A stretch of 64,000 nt of DNA from Mytilus trossulus. Its lineage: Eukaryota; Mollusca; Bivalvia; Mytilida; Mytilidae. Location: NCBI RefSeq assembly GCF_036588685.1, contig NC_086375.1:41075270-41139269 (forward strand), written 5' to 3'. Shown here one piece after another: positions 19,061 through 30,632 of this stretch. The notes below the pieces were generated by a model. It saw only the letters and a program-made list of their open reading frames with translations, made no database searches and was not told the DNA's origin. Made by a program: the position numbers and the translations under genes. Numbering within the stretch: position 1 is the first letter of the stretch; the number at the start of each line of letters is the position of its first letter.

Positions 19061-20256
19061 AATCAACTATAAAAGTATTTTCCCAATTTTTATCAATCAA
19101 TTTCTGTTAACATATATTGAAACAGAGCTTTCACATTATTTATCTCTCCAAGTTAATATTGCTTTCTATGACTTGCATTGCTTACCAATTTCATCATTTC
19201 CTTGATAGACGGTTGCTGCTTCCAGGAAGCTATTGAACTAAAGTAATCCCCATGAAAGGATACGAACCCCCCATCATTTGGTTGACATACAAATGACAAC
19301 GGGTATGTTCACTCGTGTTTGATTTCTGTCTGTAATCCTTCGACTTGATGCCTTTTGGTTGCATTGTTAGTACTCCCATCCCTCTTTCTTGTGACCGACA
19401 TTTGCATCGTGAACTTCAACTTTTATCCCGTTTATTATCATCATCATAAAAAATACACTTATATGTCGTCCAGTTCTGAAAGGTTACAAAGCTGTAAACT
19501 AAAGCTGTTAACCTTAATAAATTATTCAATAACTTAAATACTACCACAAGTTGATTTTTTTAAATATTCAGTAACTTTTATTGCAACGGAATTTTATTCT
19601 ATCATAATTGTTTTAATATCAGGATTGAAATTATTGTTTTGGAATGGAACATGCAGTGTGCATTTACTTTTTGAGAAATTACATGTTTCTTTCTAATCAG
19701 GCGTGTTTAACAATTTCGTCATTGAAGTTGTTTGAAAGCTTTAGAGGATAAAACGTCATTGAAACGGAAAAACATTTATTGTAATTTGTAATATTTCAAG
19801 GTAAGTTAACTATTCGAAAGTGTTTTAGATACAACATGATATGTATTGAAAAACTGCCACTACGTCACACAAAGATAAATGGATGGACCCATTGCTTTTA
19901 ATTACTTGAGTCTCTAATTGCGGAAACGGTTGTTTGATGATTTTTTTCAACATAAGACGGATTATTTTTCTACTGTAAAAATTTATGTGAACTATTTGCT
20001 TTACCATTATGATAAATCATTTCTTGCGTCGGCTTATCTCGAAAATAAAGTGGAAAGCAAAACAAAATCCGCATCATTGCTTGGAAAATAATACATTGAC
20101 GTTTCTTACCAATACTAACCGATTAAAAAACTTAGAAATTCGTCAATAATTCTATGGATGAAATTAGCATCCTATTCATTAATATTTAGTTCACTTGTGT
20201 CAAAGATGGTTTGAAGAATCCGTGATCTAACAGTTTAAGTCTTTCCATTATTAAAA
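19061..20256. other. Upstream region of receptor gene 1
   Basis: AT-rich, no coding exon recognised. A strong splice-donor string (CAAG|GTAAGTTA) sits at 19797-19804 and acceptor-like strings occur near 20188 and 20232. A non-coding first exon with an intron before the receptor ORF is possible but unproven. Confidence 0.35.
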
Positions 20257-20268
20257 ATGACAGTATGA
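20257..20268 (+). promoter_or_regulatory. Three-codon upstream ORF overlapping the receptor start
   Basis: ATG-ACA-GTA-TGA; its TGA overlaps the receptor ATG as ATGA. Such an arrangement can lower main-ORF translation or force re-initiation. Seen in sequence; effect inferred. Confidence 0.45.
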
Positions 20269-21410
20269 TTGCAAATGGAAGTATTTCGAACCAAACTAAC
20301 GTGTTTATTGAGGATGAAATAACAAGAATTATATTTGTTTACGTGTCACCATGTGTAATATTTATTGGAACCGTTGCTAATATTTTAAGCATTCTTGTTT
20401 TGTCTAAGAAAACGATGCGTCGATCAACAACAATGTTCTATTTACTTATTTTGTCCTCCGCCGACCTTCTTGTGTTGTACACAGGATTGTTAAGATACTG
20501 GATTATTATGGCTTTCGACATAGACATACGATTACACAGTGATTTTATTTGTAAACTACATGCTTTTCTTGTATATTTTTCTCTCGACTTCGCCTCCTGG
20601 ATTTTGGTTGCCGTGACCATGGACCGCTGTATTTCTGTGATGCGACCACTGAAAGCTAGACTATGCTGCACTACCAACGTATCAAAAGTTATTGTGGTAA
20701 TATTATTCGTGACAATGGTTTTTATAAACAGTCATCTGTTTTTTACAGTTGAGATTATATCAAGAAATAGATCAAAACCAACATGCCAAGAAGCAGACGC
20801 CACTTTTGTATTTGTCAGTAAAATTTGGCCATGGATAGACTTTGCAGTATTCTGCTTTGTTCCATTTGGTATAATGATAGTAGCTAACTCATTAATTATT
20901 CACAGAGTTTCAGCGTCTGTAAAAACGTTGAAAAATATGACAGTTGACAATGATCTTGGCAGAAGTTTCGGCAGTGTATACACACGACGGACCTCATTTA
21001 GATCGAGTCATATTTCAGGCGAGGATTCAGATCAAATATCAACTATCACAGAAACGTGTGAAAACCAAAATGGCTTCTCAAATGATACTGTAAATAAAAC
21101 AGTCAACAACAACTCAACAAGATTACAAACAAGCACAAACGTGACCGTGATGCTATTGTCCGTTAATTTTGTGTTTTTCTTTTGTACAACACCAATAGCT
21201 ATTTATTTCATCGGGCAGCATTACTGGGAAACACGAGATGTACATCCTCATAGGATTGCTGTACAAAACCTAGCATACGGCATCGTGAATATTCTCCAAT
21301 ATCTCAATAACAGTGTCCATTTTTTCTTGTACTGCATCACAGGGAAAAGATTTAGAAATGAATTCTTTAAACTATTTGCAAGAAAACGTCGATCTGCCGT
21401 TTTTCAATGA
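20265..21410 (+). CDS. Class A (rhodopsin-like) GPCR 1, peptide-receptor type
   Basis: 381 residues in one exon with seven hydrophobic segments at about 22-47, 58-82, 95-120, 140-162, 182-210, 290-315 and 330-357. Hallmarks: N39 in TM1, D67 in TM2, C96 and C174 for the extracellular disulfide, D-R-C at 120-122 (DRY variant), P200 in TM5, P310 in TM6. The TM7 end is H-F-F-L-Y (352-356) in place of N-P-x-x-Y. N-glycosylation sequons occur at N4 and N9. The third intracellular loop is long (about 212-288) and Ser/Thr-rich, probably a phosphorylation region. The Lys/Arg-rich tail is short. The overall look is of invertebrate neuropeptide receptors (FMRFamide-receptor-like), but ligand and G protein are unknown. 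A paralogue lies at 29583. A candidate poly(A) signal AATAAA is at 21676. Confidence 0.9.
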   Translation: MIANGSISNQTNVFIEDEITRIIFVYVSPCVIFIGTVANILSILVLSKKTMRRSTTMFYLLILSSADLLVLYTGLLRYWIIMAFDIDIRLHSDFICKLHAFLVYFSLDFASWILVAVTMDRCISVMRPLKARLCCTTNVSKVIVVILFVTMVFINSHLFFTVEIISRNRSKPTCQEADATFVFVSKIWPWIDFAVFCFVPFGIMIVANSLIIHRVSASVKTLKNMTVDNDLGRSFGSVYTRRTSFRSSHISGEDSDQISTITETCENQNGFSNDTVNKTVNNNSTRLQTSTNVTVMLLSVNFVFFFCTTPIAIYFIGQHYWETRDVHPHRIAVQNLAYGIVNILQYLNNSVHFFLYCITGKRFRNEFFKLFARKRRSAVFQ

Positions 21411-23159
21411 CATGCAAAATTAACATTCCAGTTTATTTGGTTGCAACTCCTTTCACTTTATTTGATTTTTGAATTAAGTTATTATTTGTGCAAAATGTCA
21501 TGGAAAATGTCAATTTTCAAAAGTATCAGTTGTGTCAAAATACTAATTTTATTTGCACATTATGGTACCACTACAAAAAGAATAATTTAAGGAACAAAAT
21601 GGGACCGTTATTGCTAAAATGACGAACGGAATTCCGAAAAGTGAGTACAATTGCCCGAATAGAACATAGGAATTTAATAAACACTAAACTGAATTTTTTT
21701 ATTCATAGCAGTCATCTATAGTATATATTTGTATTTTTAGAGAATATTGTGAAGCTGCAAACCATTAAAGATATTGAATTGCGTGTTACTAATGCAAGCA
21801 TAGCTTAGAAAAAAGGAAACATTTGCCGAATATATAAGTCATACAGGTCTCAGCCGCAGAGATTATAGTTGTGTTTACCATAAACAAATAACTAGAAGTG
21901 TAAACTGTTGGTTTCTATTAAGCCATGATAAAGGTGGCTGTCAGTCTTTCAGTTTTTGTGTGTGTTCTTTTTATCAAAAAGAATAGTCGTAATCATATTC
22001 TCTATACGCAAATGGAACTACAATTATGTATGTTGGAAACTAGTGGCACAAAAGGACACATTTTTGTACAGACGAATTTTCTCGTTTACTGGTATTTCAC
22101 AGAAAGACTATTACGATTATATACGCAGTTTTATCGGATATATCAAGACATAAGCAATTGTTTCAATTATTATGTAGGTATATATGTCAAAAATAAATAA
22201 TCAAAGCAAAATAGTTGTCTTCACAAAACATTTCATGCTTTCCAACCAAAAAATGGTAAGCGTCGTTTATCCATCAACCATTTGAATGTATGGCGATCAC
22301 AGCGTTGTGCGCATTAGTTATATTGATGGGTTTCTGTCCCTGAATTAAAGTAGTGTAATTTCAAGGAAACAATTCATTGAATAAAAAAATCCATCATTAT
22401 AAACCTTTTTTTGTACAAATATATATAACATGCCATTTTCTCGTTTTTATCCTTTAGAAGAACATTATCATATTTTTTTTCATTAAATGTCAATATAACA
22501 GATTTAAGATACACATCCATGAAAGTTATATAGTTACTTTTAGTTCAATGTGTCCTCGAAAAGAACCTCACGGCTGTAACATGTCAAAGATTCCAATTCA
22601 GAAGCTGGTAAAAGTTAATGTCACCAGGATCCAGTTCCTTCTATCAAAATTAATTTTCTACAGACTGTTCTTGTTTTGCTCTGAAAATTCTGATTGCAGA
22701 TTTATATGCTCGTTGCCTTCTTTTGTACAGAAGCAAAAAGGAAACATGTTAGGCCAACTAACTAGAACTGTGATGAGCTGGTTGAAGCCTAAATTCTATT
22801 CTTTTAAACAACATGTTTGGCAATACAGTTTATCGACATATTGTAGGCATTCATATGGACACTAATTGTGCCCTATTAATAGAAACGTGTTCCTGTATTA
22901 ATTTGAAACATACGTCATAGCCAAACTCATTATCCGTCCGAATAACATCTAATTGATAAATTTTAAAACACTTATCGATACCTTGCGGATATTTTGCGCC
23001 AAATAATTAAGGATTCTAATATAGCTGTTGAAATTTTCCCACAGGCACGTAAATCAAATAAATATAGTACAGACAGGATGCAATAATCAAACTTTTCTAT
23101 GTGGATCTTTCGGATTAAGTCAATTGCATTTTTTACAGGATTTTTTTTCTCATATTATG
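21411..23159. other. Intergenic AT-rich DNA downstream of receptor 1
   Basis: It contains the candidate poly(A) signal at 21676-21681. Open frames at 21925-22200 and 22548-22865 show no domains, no paralogue in the window and AT-driven composition; they are not annotated as genes. Confidence 0.45.
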
Positions 23160-23745
23160 CAGTAACAGTATTGTTAAAGGTTAGGGGGTGTAGCACTCAC
23201 AAACAAATTTAACCCCGCCAAATTCGTTATGCGTCTATTGGAAGTCTGTCAGGAACTTGTAGTTTAGTGGTTGTTTGTTCAAGTCTGTTATACATTTTCT
23301 TCGTCATTGTTTTGTTATAAACTAAGCAGTTATTTTTCTCAGTTGAATTGGTTTGTATTGTTCCCTGTCGGGACCTTTCATAGCTGACTAGCAACGTCTC
23401 TTCTGTGTTGCTCGAGGCCAGCTTACTTCAAAATCCAAAGCTATTAAAAAAGGAAAAGTTATATAGAAAACCAAAAAGGACATGTAAGGTTGAAAGTGGA
23501 AAATAATAAAAAAAAAAAAAAAAGTTTCATAAAATTTCATACGATCTATTTCGGTTTTCCACAGTAATTGGTGTCTTTCAGTGATCGTGAAAAACTGTCT
23601 ATCTTATTTACAAAGTTAAAGTTGACTGGACATTGTTACTCATTGTTGAAGGCCGTACGGTGACCTATAGTTTATAAATGTTTGTGTCATTTTGGTCTTT
23701 TGTGGATAGTTGTCTCATTGGCAATCATACCACATCTTCTTTTTT
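23160..23745 (-). repeat. Interspersed repeat R1, long copy 4
   Basis: 'ggtgtagcactcacaaacaa', 'gaacttgtagtttagtggtt', 'gacctttcatagctgacta' and 'ctcattggcaatcatacca' occur in order. The same order is at 27505-27797 and, reversed, at 40655-41215. An A-run (about 23508-23523) interrupts it. Confidence 0.75.
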
Positions 23746-24125
23746 ATACACAGAACCTGGCAAAACCAGGGTGACATGGATGATTCTTTATACATATCTT
23801 ATGCTGCATAGGGAATTACAATTATAATGAACAGTTCTAAAAAAAATTCAGAAGCTATAGATTCCTCCATAGTCCGTCGGTGTCTTTTTCTGAGAGTAGC
23901 TCCTCTTTGATTAATGACATTAGAGATTAAAATAACATGAAATAACGAGTTTACGACATCTGAAAAGGATCTGGAGAGTGGTTACTAGTTCAGACGTACT
24001 TATAAATCATTAGTCTATATATGCAAAGGAATACGGTAACGATACACTTACAAGTAAGGTAATCGGCCTTGATTAGTTTGACCGTTATAATGATGAATAA
24101 ACAGGATTAAACCAAGTTAATTCTA
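23746..24125. other. AT-rich intergenic DNA
   Basis: Nothing recognised. TA (24124-24125) is the left target duplication of the next element. Confidence 0.4.
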
Positions 24126-24958
24126 TACTGAGCCAAAAAAGTTTAGCAACACTTTTTTTTCAATTTTTCTTTTGTTGTTTCTACATATATTTTTTTTTAA
24201 ATATTATTGATATAATCCATAGTTTTACCTGTAATTTTTAACAGCCTTACTTATTTTCTGGATGATTGATTTCGCGCCATTTTAGCTTTCCACGTGTAGT
24301 TGATGTTTTACCTTCTGTACCTGAACTTATAAAACAAAATCAAAATTTTTTTTTCACTAACGTTCAGAAACACGCCATTGGTAAGAAAAACACAAAAAAG
24401 TTTGAAAAAATTGCACGGGCCGTTAACCTGGCCTCGCCGAAAATGACCATCAGAAGGCTATTGGAATGGTTGATGCCAGAATGAGTGTTTCTGATGTTGT
24501 GGCTTGATTAAATGTGCATAAATCAATAGTTTAGACACTAACAAACAAATAATGACAAATTGCAACTGCACGGGATAGGTCAATATGTCGTAGACCAAGA
24601 AAAACTATCGTAAAGAGAGGAGCCCTACTTTCGCTTTACATCAACACGTGACAAGTTTTTTCCGGCCACAAGAGTAGTGCATAGATTAAGGGCATCTGCT
24701 GGTGTGCCTGCCAATCATTTATTGATGCACTTAGGCCATTGCTGAGAAATTGATTTTGAATAACACTTTACTCATTTTCGCATTTTGACCCTCCCATGCT
24801 CCATACAAGGAAAATTCTTATGGATGTGAGTGATAAAGATTCATGTTGCTTCTGACATGTCATAATTTCATTTTTTTATTATTAAAATCATATGTTGTTA
24901 CAATTTTGTAATAAAATAAAATTTCATATTTTTGTTGCTAAACTTTTTTGGCTCAGTA
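24126..24958 (+). mobile_element. Tc1/mariner element, internally deleted, TIRs intact
   Basis: TACTGAGCCAAAAAAGTTTAGCAAC at 24126-24150 (25 bp) is the exact inverse of the last 25 bp (24934-24958). TA flanks both sides, the target used by Tc1/mariner elements. At 833 bp it is about half the size of a full Tc1-like element. The interior holds fragments of a transposase (next entry). Confidence 0.9.
24400..24780 (+). pseudogene. Fossil Tc1-like transposase, N-terminal part
   Basis: Short blocks in shifting frames resemble the DNA-binding half of Tc1-like transposases: a D-A-R-M-S-V-S-D-V block near 24470, L-N-V-H-K-S near 24510, T-A-R-D-R and R-R-P-R-K-T near 24570-24605. Stops and shifts separate them. 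The DDE catalytic half is absent. The small plus frame at 24266-24484 is part of this fossil. Confidence 0.75.
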
Positions 24959-25939
24959 TACATAAATTAAATGGTCATTAAATATTATGTTATATCACAC
25001 ATAATTATGTATATAATATGTTTCGTAACATAAATTACGAACGTGCGAAAATCGCCCAAAATCATGCAACGTAACTCGCCGTAATAGTAAAAGAGGGAGC
25101 CGTTATTTGTTCAAGAAATAGTATTAGACTATCTTCTCACTTTTTCGAAAGTCTTTTACACACAAGATTTGTTTATACCTGTCTATATCACCTTGGTGTA
25201 CATATGGCAATATAAAATTAATGATTCAACCAACAGTTTTCCATAAAGTTGGACAATGAAAATGAAATAGTAAGGCCAAAGCACAAGAATGTCGTGTTTG
25301 CAGTTTTTATCGCACTAGAAAAAAAACAACAGGAAATCAACCATCCAAATCAAAATGAAGCAGGATACAACCTACGAAATGAATTCCACTAGCAGGAGAT
25401 AAACACCATGAATATAGTCATCACGCAAGATACTAAAGTTGGTTTTTACATCAATTTGAAGTCTCTCGTCCATTTTCGGAATTCCGTAGATCTGTAAGAT
25501 AGTTTGTTTTAAACATATTTTATTGTCTAAAAATCTATTTGATGAGCTAATTTCTTATAAAACTGTACATGCACTAATTCTGTATTATTTGATAACCAAT
25601 CACATTCACGTTGCATGATAGTGGATTCTGTATGAATGAACTGTAGTGTATTGCAAGATCAATGCAAATTGTGATGTCAGTGTGCCTTCACGTGACACAA
25701 TTATTTTATACAAACCTGCTCCTCGTGTAACAGTGTAACATGTTTCTGAATTATATGATTTAAAGTGCAATAAATGTTTTGATAATTATTTTATGATATT
25801 TAAGTGTCTGTTTTTAGCTTTGCATATCAGCTGATCAGTAGTCGAAGTAAATTAGACATAGTGTCATTTTTCCTGTTCTGAGTTACGATTTTTTTTAATT
25901 TAGAATTGGAAGGTAAGTCTTAATAAGTCATTATTTAAG
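24959..25939. other. AT-rich intergenic DNA
   Basis: No gene. A strong donor string (GGAAG|GTAAGTCT) lies at 25908-25920 and could end a non-coding first exon of receptor gene 2; unproven. Confidence 0.35.
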
Positions 25940-26090
25940 AGTGGGATCGGAGTTGTCCTGATCACGAAATCCTGACATAAAAAAAACATGAAATCATGAA
26001 GTCCTGAATTTAAAAAATATCCGGCAAATCCCGACATTCAGATTGAGAAATTAAAAAAAGACACACCCCGGATCCCGAAAGGCTCAATAG
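25940..26090 (+). repeat. Degenerate short tandem repeat ('atcccgaaatcc' type)
   Basis: Units like 'cacgaaatcctgacata', 'tgaaatcatgaagtcctga' and 'gcaaatcccgacattc' follow each other with decay. Confidence 0.55.
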
Positions 26091-27504
26091 AACATGAGTT
26101 TTTAGGTCAGGTTTTTGAACGCATGAAATATCTAGTCCAACAATGTCAGTGATAGAAAGATACACAGATAAGCAACTGTCTACTTTATTGTCTAAATATA
26201 CAATAGGATCGGATACAAGTTATAACAACTTAAGATAATCTTCTCCATATAAGTACAATATACAAAATTTCAAGATGACAGCAATTATATATTTTAGTAC
26301 AATATGAAAATGTATACAATATATATAGATATATTATGTTTAAACAGTATAACAGTTGGATACGAGTACATTTTATGATACAGCAATATTAATCAAAGAA
26401 TCTTTTTGTGTGGCGTATATAACTATGTACATTTCTGAAAAGGATTGTGTTATGTTCAACAGTAATTTCGTCTGTTTTGTAAGATATGGGACCAACTATT
26501 GACCGCCAGCGGTTCGACATTGTAATATTTAAACACAAACTAGCGAACAGGTTCTACTCAACATAAAAGTGATAATTTCTTTATCTTTTTTGCGCGCCTT
26601 CTTGTCCCAAAGTCAAAGTCGTGTATCTTTCATACGCCCTTGCTTGTGTAAATGCAAAGTTTTCTGTACACGTAAAGTTTTATACCTATCTTTAAAATGG
26701 CTATTTATACTAACAATTTTAGTCCAAATCTTTATATACGTCTAATAATCGCACAGGTTTTTTTCTCCATTTTTAAAATTGTCTGTATAATAGTTTAAAG
26801 AGCGCCAGGCCAGAAAACATGGCAGATTTTGTTATTATGTGTCACGTTTGTATGTTAACTGAGGGTTTTTTGTCGTCTTTATAAAAATTGTTTGTCACAA
26901 GTTCACAGTTTCTATTGTTATTTGATTATGAGCTTTACTAATCAACAATCAGGTACAATAATGACACAATTTTAGGTAATCTCTGTTCACAATAGTAAAT
27001 TTAAAAAAGCGCTTCAGGGTACAAAAAATAATTACTATTTACGTATTTGGTTATGTAAGTCTTAAAAAAAAATTGTAAACAACCAGGTTTTTTTTTTCGA
27101 GAAGACGCTTAGAGAAGACAGTAAGTAGATAATTCTAAATTTCATTTTAACCAGGACTACTCCGGTCTTTGGTCGGGTAGTTGTCTCTTTGACATATTCC
27201 CCATTTCCATTCTCAAATTTACTAAGAGTTACATGATGTTCTTGCTTAATTAGTGCTTGAAAACTATGATACTATGTTATGTGCAGACAAAACTGATTGT
27301 CGCATACGTAAAATGATTTAAGTTTTAAATAACAATGCATAAACTATGTTTTAAAAACAGCGTCACGGGGCGATAGTATTTTTATTTCATATGAAGATGT
27401 CATTTGTCAACGGTTACATTTTTAGACTACAACCAGAGCAAAGATTGGAAAGACTTCCGTAAAAACCCTCCGATGACGAAATTAGCATAGCACATTCTGT
27501 ATGT
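26091..27504. other. AT-rich intergenic DNA
   Basis: No gene or clear repeat, except a short R1-like fragment near 27165-27215 ('tctttggtcgggtagttgtc'). Confidence 0.4.
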
Positions 27505-27797
27505 ATGTACCTGTCCCAAGTCGGGGACCTGTAATTCAGTGGCTGTCGTTTGTTGATGTGTTTCATATTTGTTTTTCGTTCATTGTTTTAGACATAAATT
27601 AGGCCGTTAGTTTTACGTTTGAATTGTTTTACTTTTGTCATTTCGATACCTTTTATAGCTGACTATTTTATATGGTATGGAATTTGCTCATTTTTAAAGG
27701 CCGTACGGGGTCATATGGTTGGTAATTTCTGTGCTATTTGGTCTCTTATGGAGATTTGTCTCATTGGCAATCATACCACATCTTCTTTTTTATATAG
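27505..27797 (-). repeat. Interspersed repeat R1, copy 5
   Basis: 'gggacctgtaattcagtggc', 'tttatagctgac', 'aaggccgtacggggtcatat' and 'tcattggcaatcataccaca' in order. The plus frame 27619-27906 is this repeat and not a gene. Confidence 0.8.
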
Positions 27798-28195
27798 ACA
27801 TAAACGAAAAAGAGAATTGGCTTTAAAGGAAATCTCAGAAGGAAATATTGCCCCGATTCAGATTATTTTGGGCACAATTGTTCTGTCCATTAAACTATTA
27901 AATTGACAAATTTTCTGTAAAATACAGTTAAGAAATATACTGAAAACGAAGATAAGGACCGGTTCTACGACTTCTTTCGCAAAAAATTACTAGGAAAAAT
28001 ATTTGTTGTCAGTATATCTTACGATCAATTTTTATGGATTTTTTTTTTGTCAAGAAAAATTCACAAAAAGAGAAAATGAATTTTTTTAAGAGTTACTTAT
28101 GATATAAAAATATGGTTTCAAACGGAATAATTAGTCTCTTTTATGTCGTATTGTTTTAAATGTATCTCGGTGCGTCCTAGATAGGAATTAGCCAG
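27798..28195. other. AT-rich DNA, no gene seen
   Basis: Nothing recognised. Confidence 0.4.
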
Positions 28196-28340
28196 ATGCG
28201 GATTTAGAGGGTACATTGTGGTCAGGGAAAAACTTGGTTGATTTTATAGGGAGTCACTAAAGCATGACTGAAACAGGACCATCTCTTTTGCAATCAGAAG
28301 GCCCTCATGCCGCACTTGGAAATTTCTTGATCCGCCATCA
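28196..28340. mobile_element. Short inverted-repeat element related to the GGCGGAT-TIR family
   Basis: The left end 'gatgcggatttagaggg' and right end 'cttgatccgccatcatc' are imperfect inverses and resemble the TIRs at 823-957 and 5897-7375. No coding capacity. Confidence 0.5.
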
Positions 28341-28690
28341 TCTTTGTTTCACAATATATCTCGAGTACGTTGTATAGGAAATTATCTAGTATCCCGATCC
28401 AAACTAATACTACGTTTGTCAAACAGTGGGCAAATAAAATCTGTTTAAATTATTGTAAGTCTAAAATATTCCTTAACAATTCAACTAGATATTTTTATCG
28501 TAAGATTAATTTTACACTTCGGCTGTTTTTGTAAAAAGAGCTACAGGATTACAGACTAATGTGCGAATTCCAATATTTGTTTCATAATATGTCTCGGGTA
28601 CGCCGTATTATAAAGGAATTGCAATATTTGTTTCATAACATGTCTCGAGTACGTCGTTTAAAGGAATTACCATCTTTGTTTCAAATCAAA
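28341..28690 (+). repeat. Spaced direct repeats of about 50 bp
   Basis: 'atctttgtttcacaatatat' with 'ctcgagtacgttgta' near 28340-28385 recurs with changes at about 28575-28615 and 28627-28665, and a start of it at 28670. The middle two have a spacing of about 55 bp. Confidence 0.6.
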
Positions 28691-29097
28691 TAAAAAAAAG
28701 TTTTATTTATTGTCGATACATTGCAGACAAAGCAACACAAGCTCTAGTGAGCTTTAAAAATCTACTTTAAAATGCATTACACACAAACAAAATGACATGC
28801 AAACAAATACATATATTGAGACAAACATACATAATACATCAAGCAGTCCAGCAGATACAATAACTTGGACTTTTCTTATGTGCATTTTTAAACGTTTCAA
28901 TTCCAATGATTCTTAGTCTGCGATTTTTCTTTAATGTGGTAGTTTAAAAGGCAACAGTAACTTTTCATATAACTGCTTATACTATCCTCATATATGCAGC
29001 GGAGACGGTTTTTCTAAAACTTTCAATTATTTGTGGGTTTTTTTTCTTTACAGAAATACTAAATTAGGTCTACCAGACACTAATTAGAACCTTAAAG
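28691..29097. other. AT-rich intergenic DNA
   Basis: No gene recognised. Confidence 0.4.
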
Positions 29098-29147
29098 AAT
29101 GAAAGTCTCATTGGCACTCACACCACATCTTCCTATATCTATAGATT
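29098..29147 (-). repeat. Interspersed repeat R1, short copy 6
   Basis: 'ctcattggcactcacaccac' and 'atcttcctatatctatag' on plus are the reversed R1 end. Confidence 0.75.
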
Positions 29148-29582
29148 GCTGTTTGACGTTCTAACCTGTTTAAATATTTGTCAATACGTTTCAGAATATA
29201 TTAAGTTGTCTTGATGCTTTTTTACGAAGGAGCAAGTCCATGCAGTAAGGGCCGGTTTTGACCTAAACAAATATATATCTGTCTGTTGGACTAGGCCACT
29301 TCACAAGGAGGGTAGTATACCGGACCTTACAATGGCTTCACGGTTCAGCTAACAAGCAAGCTAACCAAAGTTCTTACCTTTGGCAACTCATTTAATGAAA
29401 GCGACTGTAAAATTCAGCTTGTGAAATTTGCATTAAACTCTATTATACTACTAGACCAAACCAAACCCTTACTCTTTTGATGTATATTGTGTTTTTCGGC
29501 AGATATACGTCAATAAAAAAAGAGACTTAAGATAATTAACAAAGCATCTATTTTTCAGATAGTGTTTAGATCGGGATTTAAG
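29148..29582. other. Upstream region of receptor gene 2
   Basis: A pyrimidine stretch ending 'tatttttcag' at 29549-29558 is a good splice acceptor 24 bases before the ATG. With the donor at 25913 it could close a 5'-UTR intron of about 3.6 kb; inference only. Confidence 0.4.
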
Positions 29583-30632
29583 ATGGAAATAGACAACAGT
29601 GAAGGATTTCGGGCTTTGAAAGTTTCGAATGAAACAGACTACGGTATGGCGACGCTTATAGATACATATTATGCGGATTTACTTTGGATATATTTTTCAC
29701 CGTGTGTAATACTTTTAGGAATGATTTCATCAACTTTGTCCATAAGAGTATTATTAAGAAGAACTATGAGACGTTCTACAACCATGTTTTACCTAACAGT
29801 ATTATCATTTGGAGATATTCTTGTGGTCAACACAGGACTTTTACGCCGATGGATACGATATGCTTTTGAAATTGACATTCGAACATTTGGTCCCCTCAGT
29901 TGTAAAATCCACGTTTTTATGACCTATTTTTCACTCCAGTTTACGGCATGGATTTTGGTTGCCGTGACCATCGACAGGTGTATTTCAGTAAAACTTCCAT
30001 TAAGAGCAGTCTATTATTGTACAATGCGCCGAAGTCGTTTTGTTGTTGTTTTTATCACCTTTCTTTTGATCATGGTTAATGGACATTTACTATTCACTAC
30101 CGATTTTCAAGACGGAATATGTCAATTTAACTCATTTTCCACGATCGCTTGGCCTTTTATGGACTTAGCGTTATATTGTTTTTTCCCGTTTAGTATAATG
30201 CTGATATGCAATGTTATTATTATTCGGACAATCATCAAATCATTCGAGCGGTTTGTAACTATCAAAGAAAAAACATCGCCTAAGAATTTGTCAAATGAAG
30301 CAAATGCCAGACGGCAACGCAATCGAAATTCGAATATGACGGCCATGTTACTTGCAGTGAATATATCCTTCCTCGTTTGTACACTTCCAGTTTCAGTGTA
30401 TTACATCTGTGAGGAGTTTTTCATGGACGCAGACCCATCACTTATGAATCTTCTTGAAACAATTTCAAGCTTATTGATGTATATGAACAATGCTATTAGT
30501 TTCTTTCTATACTGTCTTAGTGGGACAAAATTTAGAAGAGAATTATTGAAAATGTTTAAACGAACAACAAAAGAAAAGACAAGAGCGAGAAATTATTCAA
30601 TAGAAAGCATCTCTTCTATTGTGGATTCGTAA
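29583..30632 (+). CDS. Class A (rhodopsin-like) GPCR 2, paralogue of GPCR 1
   Basis: 349 residues from ATG 29583; the frame is open upstream without an earlier ATG. Seven hydrophobic segments at about 33-58, 68-92, 106-131, 152-173, 186-216, 251-276 and 288-312. Shared with the gene at 20265: the block M-R-R-S-T-T-M-F-Y, T-G-L-L-R, E/D-I-D-I-R and W-I-L-V-A-V-T. D78 (TM2), C107/C180 and D-R-C (131-133) are kept. The TM1 asparagine is replaced by S50, and the TM7 motif is S-F-F-L-Y (306-310). A sequon lies at N16. The third loop is short (about 216-250), unlike GPCR 1. The C-tail is basic then Ser-rich. Ligand unknown. AATAAA at 30804-30809 is a candidate poly(A) signal. Confidence 0.9.
   Translation: MEIDNSEGFRALKVSNETDYGMATLIDTYYADLLWIYFSPCVILLGMISSTLSIRVLLRRTMRRSTTMFYLTVLSFGDILVVNTGLLRRWIRYAFEIDIRTFGPLSCKIHVFMTYFSLQFTAWILVAVTIDRCISVKLPLRAVYYCTMRRSRFVVVFITFLLIMVNGHLLFTTDFQDGICQFNSFSTIAWPFMDLALYCFFPFSIMLICNVIIIRTIIKSFERFVTIKEKTSPKNLSNEANARRQRNRNSNMTAMLLAVNISFLVCTLPVSVYYICEEFFMDADPSLMNLLETISSLLMYMNNAISFFLYCLSGTKFRRELLKMFKRTTKEKTRARNYSIESISSIVDS

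Noticed and set aside
22548-22865. 105-codon ORF downstream of receptor 1
   Set aside because: No domain, no paralogue in the window, ordinary AT-rich composition and no splice support.
24266-24484. 72-codon ORF
   Set aside because: It is part of a decayed Tc1-like transposase inside an element with TIRs.
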